In this document: piece after piece, positions 1-6,008 of the stretch
Numbering within the stretch: the first letter of the stretch is position 1
Layout of the letters: every line of letters begins with the position of its first letter
From: Anaerolineaceae bacterium
GTDB taxonomy: Bacteria; Chloroflexota; Anaerolineae; Anaerolineales; Anaerolineaceae
Direction: 5' to 3'
NCBI GenBank assembly: GCA_014860845.1
Contig: JACZIY010000742.1
Coordinates: forward strand, 1-10,132
DNA length: 10,132 bases
Made by a program: the position numbers and the translations under genes
Notes under the pieces: generated by a model
The model's input: the letters and a program-made list of their open reading frames with translations, nothing else
The model's database searches: none
Told to the model about the DNA's origin: nothing

Positions 1-257
1 ATCGGATTAATGGCTAATTCTGTCAAAGGATCTGTTTCTTCATTATTATTGGGAGCAGCTTTTGTGCCCTGGCTGGTAACGGGCAATCCTTCCATATTCG
101 TCATGGTCCAGGTAGAGATGATATTTTTTGCCAGATTAAAAACGAAAAAAGCTGAAATAATTGATAGGACAACAAAAACAACCAGGATAATGATATTGGT
201 CTTATCAAGGCGAAAATTAGATTGTTTTTGGGGTTCAATACCGTTGTTTTGATTCAT
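1..257 (-). CDS. Probable LCP (LytR-CpsA-Psr) family protein, N-terminal fragment
   Basis: Read on the minus strand from the ATG at 257-255, an open frame of 85 codons runs off the left edge of the window. It starts MNQNNGIEPQKQ, then has one hydrophobic segment at about residues 22-42 (a type II membrane anchor), then an extracytoplasmic stretch with STWTMTNMEGLPV (48-60) and a polar Asn/Glu/Thr-rich linker. From memory, Chloroflexota LCP proteins begin this way: short cytoplasmic tail, one helix, a conserved 'W-T-x-x-x-G-x-P-V' patch and a linker before the catalytic LCP domain. LCP enzymes transfer glycopolymers to the cell wall. The catalytic domain lies outside the window, so the family call is an inference from this short region. 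The start has only a weak GATGAG/AAGA purine tract upstream. Other membrane-anchored proteins with such an N-terminus cannot be excluded. Confidence 0.6.
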   Translation of the reverse strand, partial: MNQNNGIEPQKQSNFRLDKTNIIILVVFVVLSIISAFFVFNLAKNIISTWTMTNMEGLPVTSQGTKAAPNNNEETDPLTELAINP

Positions 258-331
258 TCTTGACTCATCATAAAAACAGATTAACCACGCTGAATTATTT
301 CCAGCATCGGATTCTATCTCTTATTTGTTTT

Positions 332-553
332 TTAACTCATTGGAGGCGGCGGTACCGGTAAATCAGTTTTTTCAGTGGAAATCCATTTATCACCCTCATC
401 GATTAACATAACCGGAATATCGTCCACAATAGGGTATTTTCGATCACAATCCTGACAAACAAGCCAGGTTTCCTTAACCATTTCAAGTAACCCTTCTTTT
501 TCGCGTACACAAGCAGGGCAGCGCAATATATCTAATAAATCCTGACTGACCAT
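332..553 (-). CDS. Trm112-like zinc-ribbon protein (COG2835/YcaR type)
   Basis: This 73-aa protein begins VSQDLLDILRCPAC and carries two CxxC pairs, C12/C15 and C33/C36, separated by a short beta-hairpin-like stretch with W30. A KYPIVDDIPVMLIDE segment follows at 39-53. This is the standard pattern of the Trm112/YcaR family: a 'L-x-I-L-x-C-P-x-C' start, a second knuckle, and 'Y-P-I-x-D-x-I-P-x-L/M'. In eukaryotes and archaea Trm112 is a zinc-binding activator of tRNA, rRNA and protein methyltransferases; the bacterial role is much less settled. The tail is a short Pro-rich extension ending PVPPPPMS, longer than the usual 55-65 aa. The start is well placed: AAGGAG lies a few bases upstream on the minus strand. 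The LCP-like gene follows downstream after 74 bases and may be co-transcribed. Confidence 0.88.
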   Translation of the reverse strand: MVSQDLLDILRCPACVREKEGLLEMVKETWLVCQDCDRKYPIVDDIPVMLIDEGDKWISTEKTDLPVPPPPMS

Positions 554-582
554 GTTTACTCCTTATCCAAGATTATCTTTGA

Positions 583-591
583 ATTTTACCA
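583..591 (-). promoter_or_regulatory. Candidate extended -10 promoter for the Trm112-like gene
   Basis: On the minus strand the sequence reads TGGTAAAAT, an extended -10 (TGn) with a 5/6 match to TATAAT. It would start transcription roughly 20-25 bases before the ATG at 553. No good -35 box lies at the right distance, as expected for an extended -10 promoter. This is a motif match only. Confidence 0.35.
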
Positions 592-623
592 CATGCATTT
601 TTTTTCTTCATTAAGAGATACCC

Positions 624-653
624 CTGTCACAATTTGGTCGGGCATGTTAAAAT
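624..653 (+). promoter_or_regulatory. Candidate promoter for the plus-strand MFS gene
   Basis: A possible -35 CTGTCA (624-629, 4/6) is followed after 18 bases by TAAAAT (648-653, 5/6), preceded by TG at 645-646, giving an extended -10 TGTTAAAAT. Transcription would begin near 660, upstream of both candidate starts of the transporter gene. It lies back to back with the minus-strand promoter at 583-591, so the two genes share a compact divergent control region. Confidence 0.4.
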
Positions 654-728
654 CCGGTTAATTTCCCAATGAAATAAAGCAAAGCCGATCCGAACAAAGG
701 GTATGGAGAGACGAGAACTTACTACCTT

Positions 729-733
729 AGGAG
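729..733 (+). promoter_or_regulatory. Shine-Dalgarno that decides the MFS start at 739
   Basis: AGGAG followed by a 5-base spacer (CAGGC) precedes the ATG at 739. The alternative in-frame ATG at 703 has only AAAGGG one base upstream, which is too close. The downstream start is therefore preferred. Confidence 0.6.
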
Positions 734-738
734 CAGGC

Positions 739-1959
739 ATGTTAGCAACAATTCTTCGCATAAGGCAAGAGTATCCAGGGCAATTCTGGCTGATGGCTTT
801 TGGAATGCTGATCAGTACTTTGGGATCCAGCATGATCTGGCCGTTCCTGATGATATATGTCAGTGAAACACTGACTGTATCATTGGCAGTTGTAACCAGT
901 CTGATGACGGTTAATTCTGTTACCAGTTTGCTTTTTTCATTTATTGCTGGGCCAATCATTGATCGGTTGGGCAGAAAATGGGTTATGGTAATCAGTCTGG
1001 TTGGGAATGGTGCCTGTTATATTTTTATGAGTATGGCGGATACTATGCCTGCCTTTGTGATCTTGATGGCCCTACGAGGTGCATTTCACCCTCTCTATCA
1101 GGTGGGTTCGGATGCCATGATGGCGGATATGTTGCCCCCTGAAAAACGAAGTGATGGATATTCTTTATTACGGATGAGCAACAATCTGGGTATAGCGCTT
1201 GGTCCGGCGATTGGAGGATTTGTCACATCTGCTTCTTATTCCCTGGCTTTTTATCTGGCAGCTACCGGATTGATTTCGTATAGTCTTTTACTGGCATTCA
1301 AAGCCAGGGAAACATTACCAGTGCAAGCTGGGATTGAAAAAATTAAGGAGCGGTTCGGGGGTTATGGTCAAATATTGGGAGATAAACCATTCATCCAATT
1401 TAATCTGACGTTCACCCTCACAACCATCACAGCCTCCATGATTTGGGTATTATTGGCAGTGTATGCCAAGCAAAATTATGGAGTTCCAGAAAGCCTTTAT
1501 GGATTTATTCCAGCCACAAATGCCATTATGGTGGTTACATTGCAGATGTTTGTCACCCGTTGGACAAAGAAGAGAAGACCAATCCAGATGATAGCATTAG
1601 GCGCTTTCTTCTATGGTGTGGCAGCTATCATGATTGGAATTGGTGCCGGTTTCTGGCTATTCTGGTTGGCAATGGTTGTTATGACGACCGGGGAGTTGAT
1701 TATGGTGCCGACTGCAACAACTTTTTCAGCTAATCTGGCACCTGCGGATAAACGCGGGCGTTATATGAGTATTCATGGGATGACATGGGGTCTTGCCAGT
1801 GGTATTGGCCCATTATCGGGCGGAATATTAAGCGATACCATTTCTCCACATGCACCCTGGTTCGCTGCAGGTGCATCCGGATTTATCAGTATAGTATTCT
1901 ATTTTCTATTATCCAGAAAATTAAAAAATAAATCTATTAATCAACCACAAATCTCTTAG
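739..1959 (+). CDS. Major facilitator superfamily (MFS) transporter
   Basis: This 406-aa protein (from the ATG at 739) is a polytopic membrane protein with about 12 hydrophobic segments, the normal MFS size and build. The loop after the second segment carries the MFS signature motif A as GPIIDRLGRK at residues 71-80 (G71, D75, R76, G78, R79, K80). A cationic loop WTKKRRP marks the start of the C-terminal half, and the GPAIGG and GPLSGG motifs sit in the fifth helices of the two halves. It is probably a drug/proton antiporter-like or other small-molecule exporter at the cytoplasmic membrane; the substrate cannot be read from the sequence. A longer form from the ATG at 703 (418 aa) is possible, but its ribosome site is poor, and the residues before MLATILRIRQEYPGQFW do not look like part of the fold. 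Its stop codon abuts that of the next, convergent gene. Confidence 0.9.
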   Translation: MLATILRIRQEYPGQFWLMAFGMLISTLGSSMIWPFLMIYVSETLTVSLAVVTSLMTVNSVTSLLFSFIAGPIIDRLGRKWVMVISLVGNGACYIFMSMADTMPAFVILMALRGAFHPLYQVGSDAMMADMLPPEKRSDGYSLLRMSNNLGIALGPAIGGFVTSASYSLAFYLAATGLISYSLLLAFKARETLPVQAGIEKIKERFGGYGQILGDKPFIQFNLTFTLTTITASMIWVLLAVYAKQNYGVPESLYGFIPATNAIMVVTLQMFVTRWTKKRRPIQMIALGAFFYGVAAIMIGIGAGFWLFWLAMVVMTTGELIMVPTATTFSANLAPADKRGRYMSIHGMTWGLASGIGPLSGGILSDTISPHAPWFAAGASGFISIVFYFLLSRKLKNKSINQPQIS

Positions 1960-1963
1960 CTAA
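1956..1963. other. Abutting convergent stop codons in a palindrome
   Basis: The plus-strand MFS gene ends with TAG at 1957-1959 and the minus-strand MFS gene ends with TAG on the complement of 1960-1962. The 8-base sequence TTAGCTAA across the junction is a perfect palindrome. There is no space between the genes and no hairpin plus T-run on either strand nearby, so each transcript probably runs into the other gene's antisense strand. Confidence 0.9.
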
Positions 1964-3279
1964 CCCCATTTTAACAACGCCAGGCCTGATGTTGTTCTTA
2001 AAATAGCGAATAATAATAGAGCGACAGATAAACCAATCGTGTTACCAATGATCGGACCAACTAACGTGCCGATCAGGATAGCGGCGTTGGCTCCCAGGAT
2101 AAACCATGCCAAATAACGTGTTCGTTCGGAAGGTGGAACTTTCTCCAACAAATAATTGATCATGGCAGCATTCACTAAGGACCAGGCAAAACCACCCAGG
2201 AAGGAAGCCAGATAATAAAGGAAAGCTCCTTCAGCAAAAGAGAGAAAGGCAGGATAAAGTCCTAACATACAAATTCCAATACCTGTCAGTTTCTTATTTC
2301 CCAAAAGATATGTTAATTTTCCTACCTGTGTTGAACCAAAAAACATGGTGACATAAAAAAAGGCGTTTCCTAAACTTAATACACTATCCGATAAACCCAG
2401 AACATTGACCGTAAACACTGGAAAAATTGGAATGGCCAGATAATGTGCCATGTGGAAGAAAGTTAACAAACCAATTGAACGGGCAAATGCACCCTGGAGA
2501 ATTTCAAAATGTAATTTTCGACCTATTTCAAACCAGATTTTATTCAAAAATCCTTTTGTTTTTCGTTCAATATCCTTGAAGGCAATGGTGGGAGTTTCAA
2601 TTTCAGAGTTATATTTATCTGCCACGGGTGTGACAAATTTTAAGTGTACAGCACTCATCAGCGCACCGATAAAACCGATGGCAAATACAACCTGATAATT
2701 CAGTGGGAAAGGTAAAATCGTTAGAATTTGTCCACATCCTATTGTTGATATGATCGAGGTAATAGCAAAAACTGCATTACGTCTGCCTGCAACGACTCCC
2801 CGATATCGAACCGGAATGGCAGCAGCAAATAGAGCATTAAATCCCACTGCAATCGCAGATCCTGGAATGCTCATGAGTAGGGTGAAAAGAATGAGCATCC
2901 AGACTTGCAGGATGTCACTCATTAACCAGGGCAGTAAAATCATCAGGAAATAAAAAGATCGCTGGAGAACAGCACTCCAGAAAACAGATTTATCAATTGG
3001 TCTGGTTGTTAACCAACTACCTGCTGGTAATGCCAGGAGTAAGTTTATTGCGGCAGGCATGGCAGTAAGTAAACCTATCTGGCTGATGTTAGCACCTATT
3101 CTTGCGGCATAAATCGTCATAAAGGACAACGTAGTCCCGTTTAATAAACCCCACCAGCCAATATCCCAAATGAGATGCCGAATATTGGACCTTAAATAAT
3201 CAGGCACACCTGGTTGTACAGGAAATAGATAAGCAAGCAGTTTGCGCGTTTTTGCCTGGGTAAAAAAGGATCTTTTCAT
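1960..3279 (-). CDS. MFS transporter, second and divergent type
   Basis: This 439-aa protein has about 12 hydrophobic segments and an N-terminal cytoplasmic stretch of about 35 residues before the first helix (DIGWWGLLNGTTLSFMTIY). Pro- and Gly-rich helix patterns such as PAAINLLLALPAGSWL (about 95-110) and a basic loop RYRGVVAGRRNA between the two parts of the N-terminal half fit the MFS. Motif A is degenerate here (GSWLTTR), unlike in the neighbouring transporter, so the two are not recent duplicates. The substrate is unknown. The ATG at 3279 has no clear Shine-Dalgarno; the A/T-rich sequence before it and the DUF2905 gene 60 bases upstream on the same strand suggest co-transcription. The reading frame is intact. 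I am confident of the superfamily and have no view on the substrate. Confidence 0.85.
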   Translation of the reverse strand: MKRSFFTQAKTRKLLAYLFPVQPGVPDYLRSNIRHLIWDIGWWGLLNGTTLSFMTIYAARIGANISQIGLLTAMPAAINLLLALPAGSWLTTRPIDKSVFWSAVLQRSFYFLMILLPWLMSDILQVWMLILFTLLMSIPGSAIAVGFNALFAAAIPVRYRGVVAGRRNAVFAITSIISTIGCGQILTILPFPLNYQVVFAIGFIGALMSAVHLKFVTPVADKYNSEIETPTIAFKDIERKTKGFLNKIWFEIGRKLHFEILQGAFARSIGLLTFFHMAHYLAIPIFPVFTVNVLGLSDSVLSLGNAFFYVTMFFGSTQVGKLTYLLGNKKLTGIGICMLGLYPAFLSFAEGAFLYYLASFLGGFAWSLVNAAMINYLLEKVPPSERTRYLAWFILGANAAILIGTLVGPIIGNTIGLSVALLLFAILRTTSGLALLKWG

Positions 3280-3339
3280 AAATTTGACTATCTAATCATG
3301 ATTTTCGAATTGTAGCCTGAAAACGCTGGCTCTTTATTA

Positions 3340-3576
3340 TTATCGATTAAACCATCGAACCAATAAATTTAAAACCAGCGTTAACACGATGCTTAAAATG
3401 ATGGATCCTAATAATGGAACCAGACAGGTAAAGTTTCCACTTTGCCATTTAATAGTTCCTGGGAACTTTTCCCACCCTGTTATTCGGGCAATCAGCCAAA
3501 TTCCGCCACCAACAATAGTGATAGCAAGACCCAGGATGACTATCCACCGACCAACGGTTTCAAGATTTGAAATCAT
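3340..3576 (-). CDS. DUF2905 family small membrane protein
   Basis: This 78-aa protein has two hydrophobic helices at about residues 10-31 and 53-74, joined by a polar loop with the motif FPGTIKWQSGNFTCLVPL (about 38-55). That loop matches the DUF2905 family pattern as I know it: 'LPGDIxxxxGNFxxxxPL' between two membrane helices, with a 'LLNLLLRLF' ending, seen here as LVLNLLVRWFNR. No biochemical role is known for the family. The start at 3576 has AAGG about 12 bases upstream, a rather long spacing. The gene is oriented with the MFS gene downstream (60-base gap without a clear terminator) and lies opposite the chelatase gene across a 196-base divergent region. Confidence 0.88.
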   Translation of the reverse strand: MISNLETVGRWIVILGLAITIVGGGIWLIARITGWEKFPGTIKWQSGNFTCLVPLLGSIILSIVLTLVLNLLVRWFNR

Positions 3577-3646
3577 AACTTTATTTTACCTTGATTACCA
3601 ACATCACCTCTATGGTTTTTTTCTTCAATCTGATTTATCATGGAAA

Positions 3647-3675
3647 TTTATATACAGGATAATCAGGTGTATAAT
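3647..3675 (+). promoter_or_regulatory. Sigma70-like promoter for the chelatase genes
   Basis: TTTATA (3647-3652, 4/6 match to TTGACA) lies exactly 17 bases from TATAAT (3670-3675, 6/6). Transcription would start near 3682 and give a leader of about 90 bases. It is the best promoter match in the window, and it faces the only plus-strand gene nearby. Confidence 0.5.
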
Positions 3676-3728
3676 TTTTTGGGGAATGACAGGTTGTCTC
3701 GGATGATCTGTAATGGTAAACTAACCCT

Positions 3729-3746
3729 CAGGTTTCAAAAAACCTG
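3729..3746 (+). other. Leader hairpin before the chelatase gene
   Basis: CAGGTTT and AAACCTG form a perfect 7-bp stem around a CAAA loop. The stem ends 26 bases before the ATG at 3773 and leaves the ribosome site (AAGGA, then AAAAAGT) free. There is no T-run after it, so it is not a terminator. It could affect leader stability or bind a protein; its role is unknown, and a chance match is possible. Confidence 0.45.
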
Positions 3747-3772
3747 TTAACATCAATAAAAAGGAAAAAAGT

Positions 3773-4882
3773 ATGCCACAAATTTATCCATTTACCGCGA
3801 TTGTAGGTCAGGAACGCATGAAACGAGCCCTGATTCTGAACGCCATTGATCCAAGAATCGGTGGTGTGTTAATTCGTGGTGAACGTGGCACAGCCAAGTC
3901 AACAGCAGCACGCGGACTTGCAGCTTTGTTACCGATGGTCAAAGCAGTTTCGGATTGCCGCTTTAGTTGTGATCCGGATAGCCCCAATACCTGGTGCACA
4001 GAATGTAAGGAACGCCATGAAAAAGGGGAACAATTACCAGTGACCATCAAGCCTACAGCCTTTATCAACTTACCTGTTTCAGCCACTGAAGATCGGGTTG
4101 TGGGAACGCTGGATATCGAACGAGCGATTCAAAAAGGGGAACGTAGCTTTGAACCAGGCGTTTTGGCAGCCGCGAATCGTGGTTTGTTATACATCGATGA
4201 AGTCAATTTATTAGATGACCATGTGGTTGATGTTTTATTGGACTCTGCAGCGATGGGCATGAATATCGTTGAACGGGAAGGCATTTCCTTTGTTCATCCT
4301 GCTCGTTTTATTCTGGTAGGTACCATGAATCCGGAAGAAGGTGATTTACGCCCACAATTACTGGATCGATTTGCTTTGTCGGTAGAGATTCATGGAATTC
4401 TGGATAAACGTGAACGGGTTTTAATCATGGAAAGGAATATGGCTTTCGAGGTAGATCCTGAGGGCTTCCGTGAGACATTCCAGGCAGATGAAATGGATTT
4501 ATCTGAACAGATTGAAGTTGCCAGAAGGTTAATTCCTAAAGTTCACCACAGCAGCCGTGATTTAATCACCATCGCGTCACTGACCGCTTCATTAGGTGTG
4601 GATGGCCATCGCCCCGATCTGGTGATCTTAAAAGCAGCCAGAGCACAGGCAGCCTTTGAGGGACGTACCGCTATTACGGAATTGGATATTGCCAAAGCCG
4701 CTGAATTAGCATTACCTCATCGGATGAAACGTGGCCCGTTTGAAAAAGAAGTTGCTACCATGGAAGAATTGCGAGATCGGATTGAGCAATTAAGTGGTGG
4801 ACGCGCAGCTGGTAATGATGATGAAGATATGGAGTCGGATCCTAACCAGGATTCCAAACCAAAAGCGGAAAAAAAAACTTAA
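3773..4882 (+). CDS. chlI: Magnesium/cobalt chelatase AAA+ ATPase, ChlI/BchI type (0-frame part of a probable ChlID gene)
   Basis: This 369-aa AAA+ ATPase drives metal insertion into a tetrapyrrole (Mg into protoporphyrin, or Co into a corrin precursor) together with a VWA subunit and a large chelatase subunit. Visible motifs: PFTAIVGQE at 6-14; Walker A GERGTAKST at 36-44; the ATEDRVVGTLD hairpin insert at 104-114; Walker B LLYIDEVNLL at 138-147; sensor-1 GTMNPEEG at 183-190; and the LLDRF arginine-finger region at 196-200. Four cysteines (C62, C66, C75, C78) form a CX3CX8CX2C cluster after Walker A. The end is unusual: an acidic tail GNDDEDMESD (347-356), then Lys-rich sequence encoded by nine A, then the stop. 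That tail resembles the linker of fused ChlI-ChlD proteins. The start has a good ribosome site. A -1 slip at the A-run would extend the product to 694 aa. Without CobN or ChlH in view, the choice between cobalt and magnesium is open; for a non-phototroph cobalt is more likely. Confidence 0.93.
   Translation: MPQIYPFTAIVGQERMKRALILNAIDPRIGGVLIRGERGTAKSTAARGLAALLPMVKAVSDCRFSCDPDSPNTWCTECKERHEKGEQLPVTIKPTAFINLPVSATEDRVVGTLDIERAIQKGERSFEPGVLAAANRGLLYIDEVNLLDDHVVDVLLDSAAMGMNIVEREGISFVHPARFILVGTMNPEEGDLRPQLLDRFALSVEIHGILDKRERVLIMERNMAFEVDPEGFRETFQADEMDLSEQIEVARRLIPKVHHSSRDLITIASLTASLGVDGHRPDLVILKAARAQAAFEGRTAITELDIAKAAELALPHRMKRGPFEKEVATMEELRDRIEQLSGGRAAGNDDEDMESDPNQDSKPKAEKKT
4870..4876 (+). promoter_or_regulatory. 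Candidate programmed -1 ribosomal frameshift site (A_AAA_AAA)
   Basis: A run of nine A (4869-4877) contains the heptamer A_AAA_AAA phased exactly with the ATPase frame: codons AAA 4871-4873 and AAA 4874-4876. ACT and then the stop TAA (4880-4882) follow in the 0 frame. After a -1 slip the ribosome reads AAC TTA AGC GGG and continues through the VWA frame to 5856. The -1 frame is open only from 4846 (a TAA lies at 4843-4845), so any shift must occur between 4846 and 4879, and this is the only slippery sequence there. A stem of GGATCCT with AGGATTC (4837-4843/4848-4854, one G-U pair) lies 15 bases upstream. A 5-bp stem TTCTG/CAGAA (4899-4903/4910-4914) lies 22 bases downstream. Homologous chlD genes are reported to use this mechanism. 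Confidence 0.7.
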
Positions 4883-4914
4883 GCGGGGGAGAGACAACTT
4901 CTGAAATTCCAGAA

Positions 4915-5856
4915 ATGGGGGATGCTGTTCCTGACCCATCATCAGTGTTTCAAAATACAAATTCCAATTGGTGGGAAGGTGGACAAAAAATTAAGACTGG
5001 AGCTTCATTTTCCCCAAGGCGGTTAAATACACCTTTGGATAAGATTATGCGCCAACGAGCTGGTCGAAGATCGATGACACGCACCCAACGAAAACGGGGG
5101 CGGTACACTCAATCAAAGCCGTCCATGGGAAAAGTAGATGATCTGGCGTTCGATGCGACGATCAGAGCTGCTGCCCCGTTCCAGAAACGCAGGGATGAAC
5201 AGCGCAAAAAGGTAGCATTTGCCATTCAACCCCAGGATTATATGCGCAAGATCAGGGTAAGAAGAACAGCGAATCTGATCTTGTTTGTGGTGGATGCTTC
5301 CTGGTCGATGGCGGTGGCTGAAAGAATGGCAGCAGCAAAAGGCGCAATTCTTTCCTTATTAAATGATGCTTATCAACGCCGTGATCGCGTTGGGATGATT
5401 GTATTTCAAAAAGACCGGGCAACGTTGATATTATCACCAACCAACTCAGTGATGATGGCACAACGCGCTTTACAGGATATCCCGGTAGGTGGCAAGACGC
5501 CTTTATCTGCAGGTATGCGACTGGCATATGAAGTACTGATGCGCGAAAAGATTACCATGCCGGATGTTTTACCGATGATGGTTTTATTAACAGATGGTGC
5601 CGGGAATGTTGCCATGGGTAATAAATTAGGTCCTTTGGTAGAAGCGTATCAGATTGCTCGCATGATCGCTGAAGAGCATGTTCATAGTGTGGTCATTAAC
5701 CTGGAACATCCAGCTTTTGATCGCGGTTTGGCGCAGGCATTAGCTGATAATTTATTATCCCCCTGTTATTCTATTGAAGATTTACGGGCAGAAAGTTTGT
5801 ATTTGGCGGTAAAACAGGAAATCAGTCTGGTGCAACAAAAAACAAAATCAAAGTAA
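4915..5856 (+). CDS. chlD: Chelatase VWA subunit, ChlD/BchD C-terminal type (-1 frame part of a probable ChlID gene)
   Basis: The first ATG in this frame gives 313 aa. A polar N-terminal linker is followed by a basic RQRAGRRSMTRTQRKRGRY block (46-64), then DDLAFDATIRAAAPFQKRR (75-93), then a von Willebrand A domain. The MIDAS residues are all present: DASWS (D127, S129, S131), the Thr of GGKTPLSAG (T195), and LLTDG (D227). This order and the basic block match the D half of fused ChlI-ChlD proteins. The N-terminal AAA-like domain of a stand-alone ChlD is absent. No Shine-Dalgarno precedes the ATG at 4915; the nearest purine-rich tract, GGGGGAGAG (4885-4893), is over 20 bases away. The frame is open upstream to 4846 without any ATG, GTG or TTG. 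I therefore infer it is expressed mainly as the C-terminal part of a 694-aa frameshift product, where M1 here is residue 382. Independent translation by coupling to the stop at 4882 is the alternative. Confidence 0.88.
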   Translation: MGDAVPDPSSVFQNTNSNWWEGGQKIKTGASFSPRRLNTPLDKIMRQRAGRRSMTRTQRKRGRYTQSKPSMGKVDDLAFDATIRAAAPFQKRRDEQRKKVAFAIQPQDYMRKIRVRRTANLILFVVDASWSMAVAERMAAAKGAILSLLNDAYQRRDRVGMIVFQKDRATLILSPTNSVMMAQRALQDIPVGGKTPLSAGMRLAYEVLMREKITMPDVLPMMVLLTDGAGNVAMGNKLGPLVEAYQIARMIAEEHVHSVVINLEHPAFDRGLAQALADNLLSPCYSIEDLRAESLYLAVKQEISLVQQKTKSK

Positions 5857-6008
5857 CTTTGTAGATTTAAGATCGAGACACGAATATTGAAATCGATTCT
5901 GGATAATGAGTTAAAATCCTATTAGGTCTCAAAGAGTCTGGTTGCCAGATTTATGAACCTTGCCAGAGCTGTTTGGTCGTGTTAGGATTTGAGAGAACAG
6001 GGAAAATA
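5857..6008. other. Intergenic region with a weak promoter match and repeated TTGCCAGA
   Basis: No gene is seen in these 152 bases. A plus-strand TTGAAA (5887-5892, 5/6) is followed after 19 bases by TAAAAT (5912-5917, 5/6), a usable but long-spaced promoter match. TTGCCAGA occurs twice (5942-5949 and 5960-5967). A TCTGG at 5937-5941 can pair with either CCAGA, forming a hairpin of 5 bp plus wobble pairs around TTG with the first copy. There is no T-run, so I do not call it a terminator. Confidence 0.35.

Noticed and set aside
10..252. A plus-strand 80-codon frame at the left edge
   Set aside because: It is the opposite strand of the LCP-like gene, which has a sensible start, a membrane helix and a recognisable N-terminal pattern. 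The plus-strand product has no domain logic.
289..305. GCTGAA/TCCAGC hairpin between the Trm112-like and LCP-like genes, considered as a terminator
   Set aside because: The stem is short with a wobble pair, and on the minus strand the only T-run lies more than 10 bases further on, so it does not look like an intrinsic terminator.
703..738. Upstream ATG at 703 for the first MFS gene
   Set aside because: Its purine tract is one base from the ATG, whereas the ATG at 739 has AGGAG at an ideal 5-base spacing, and the MFS fold begins after 739.
3686..3706. Tiny upstream frame (MTGCLG) in the chelatase leader, considered as a leader peptide
   Set aside because: It lies almost at the predicted transcription start, has no properly spaced ribosome site, and has no run of regulatory codons.
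4082..4088. GCCACTG, identical to the core of the cobalamin riboswitch B12 box
   Set aside because: It lies inside the ChlI coding region, where it encodes part of the conserved SATED motif, and no riboswitch architecture surrounds it.
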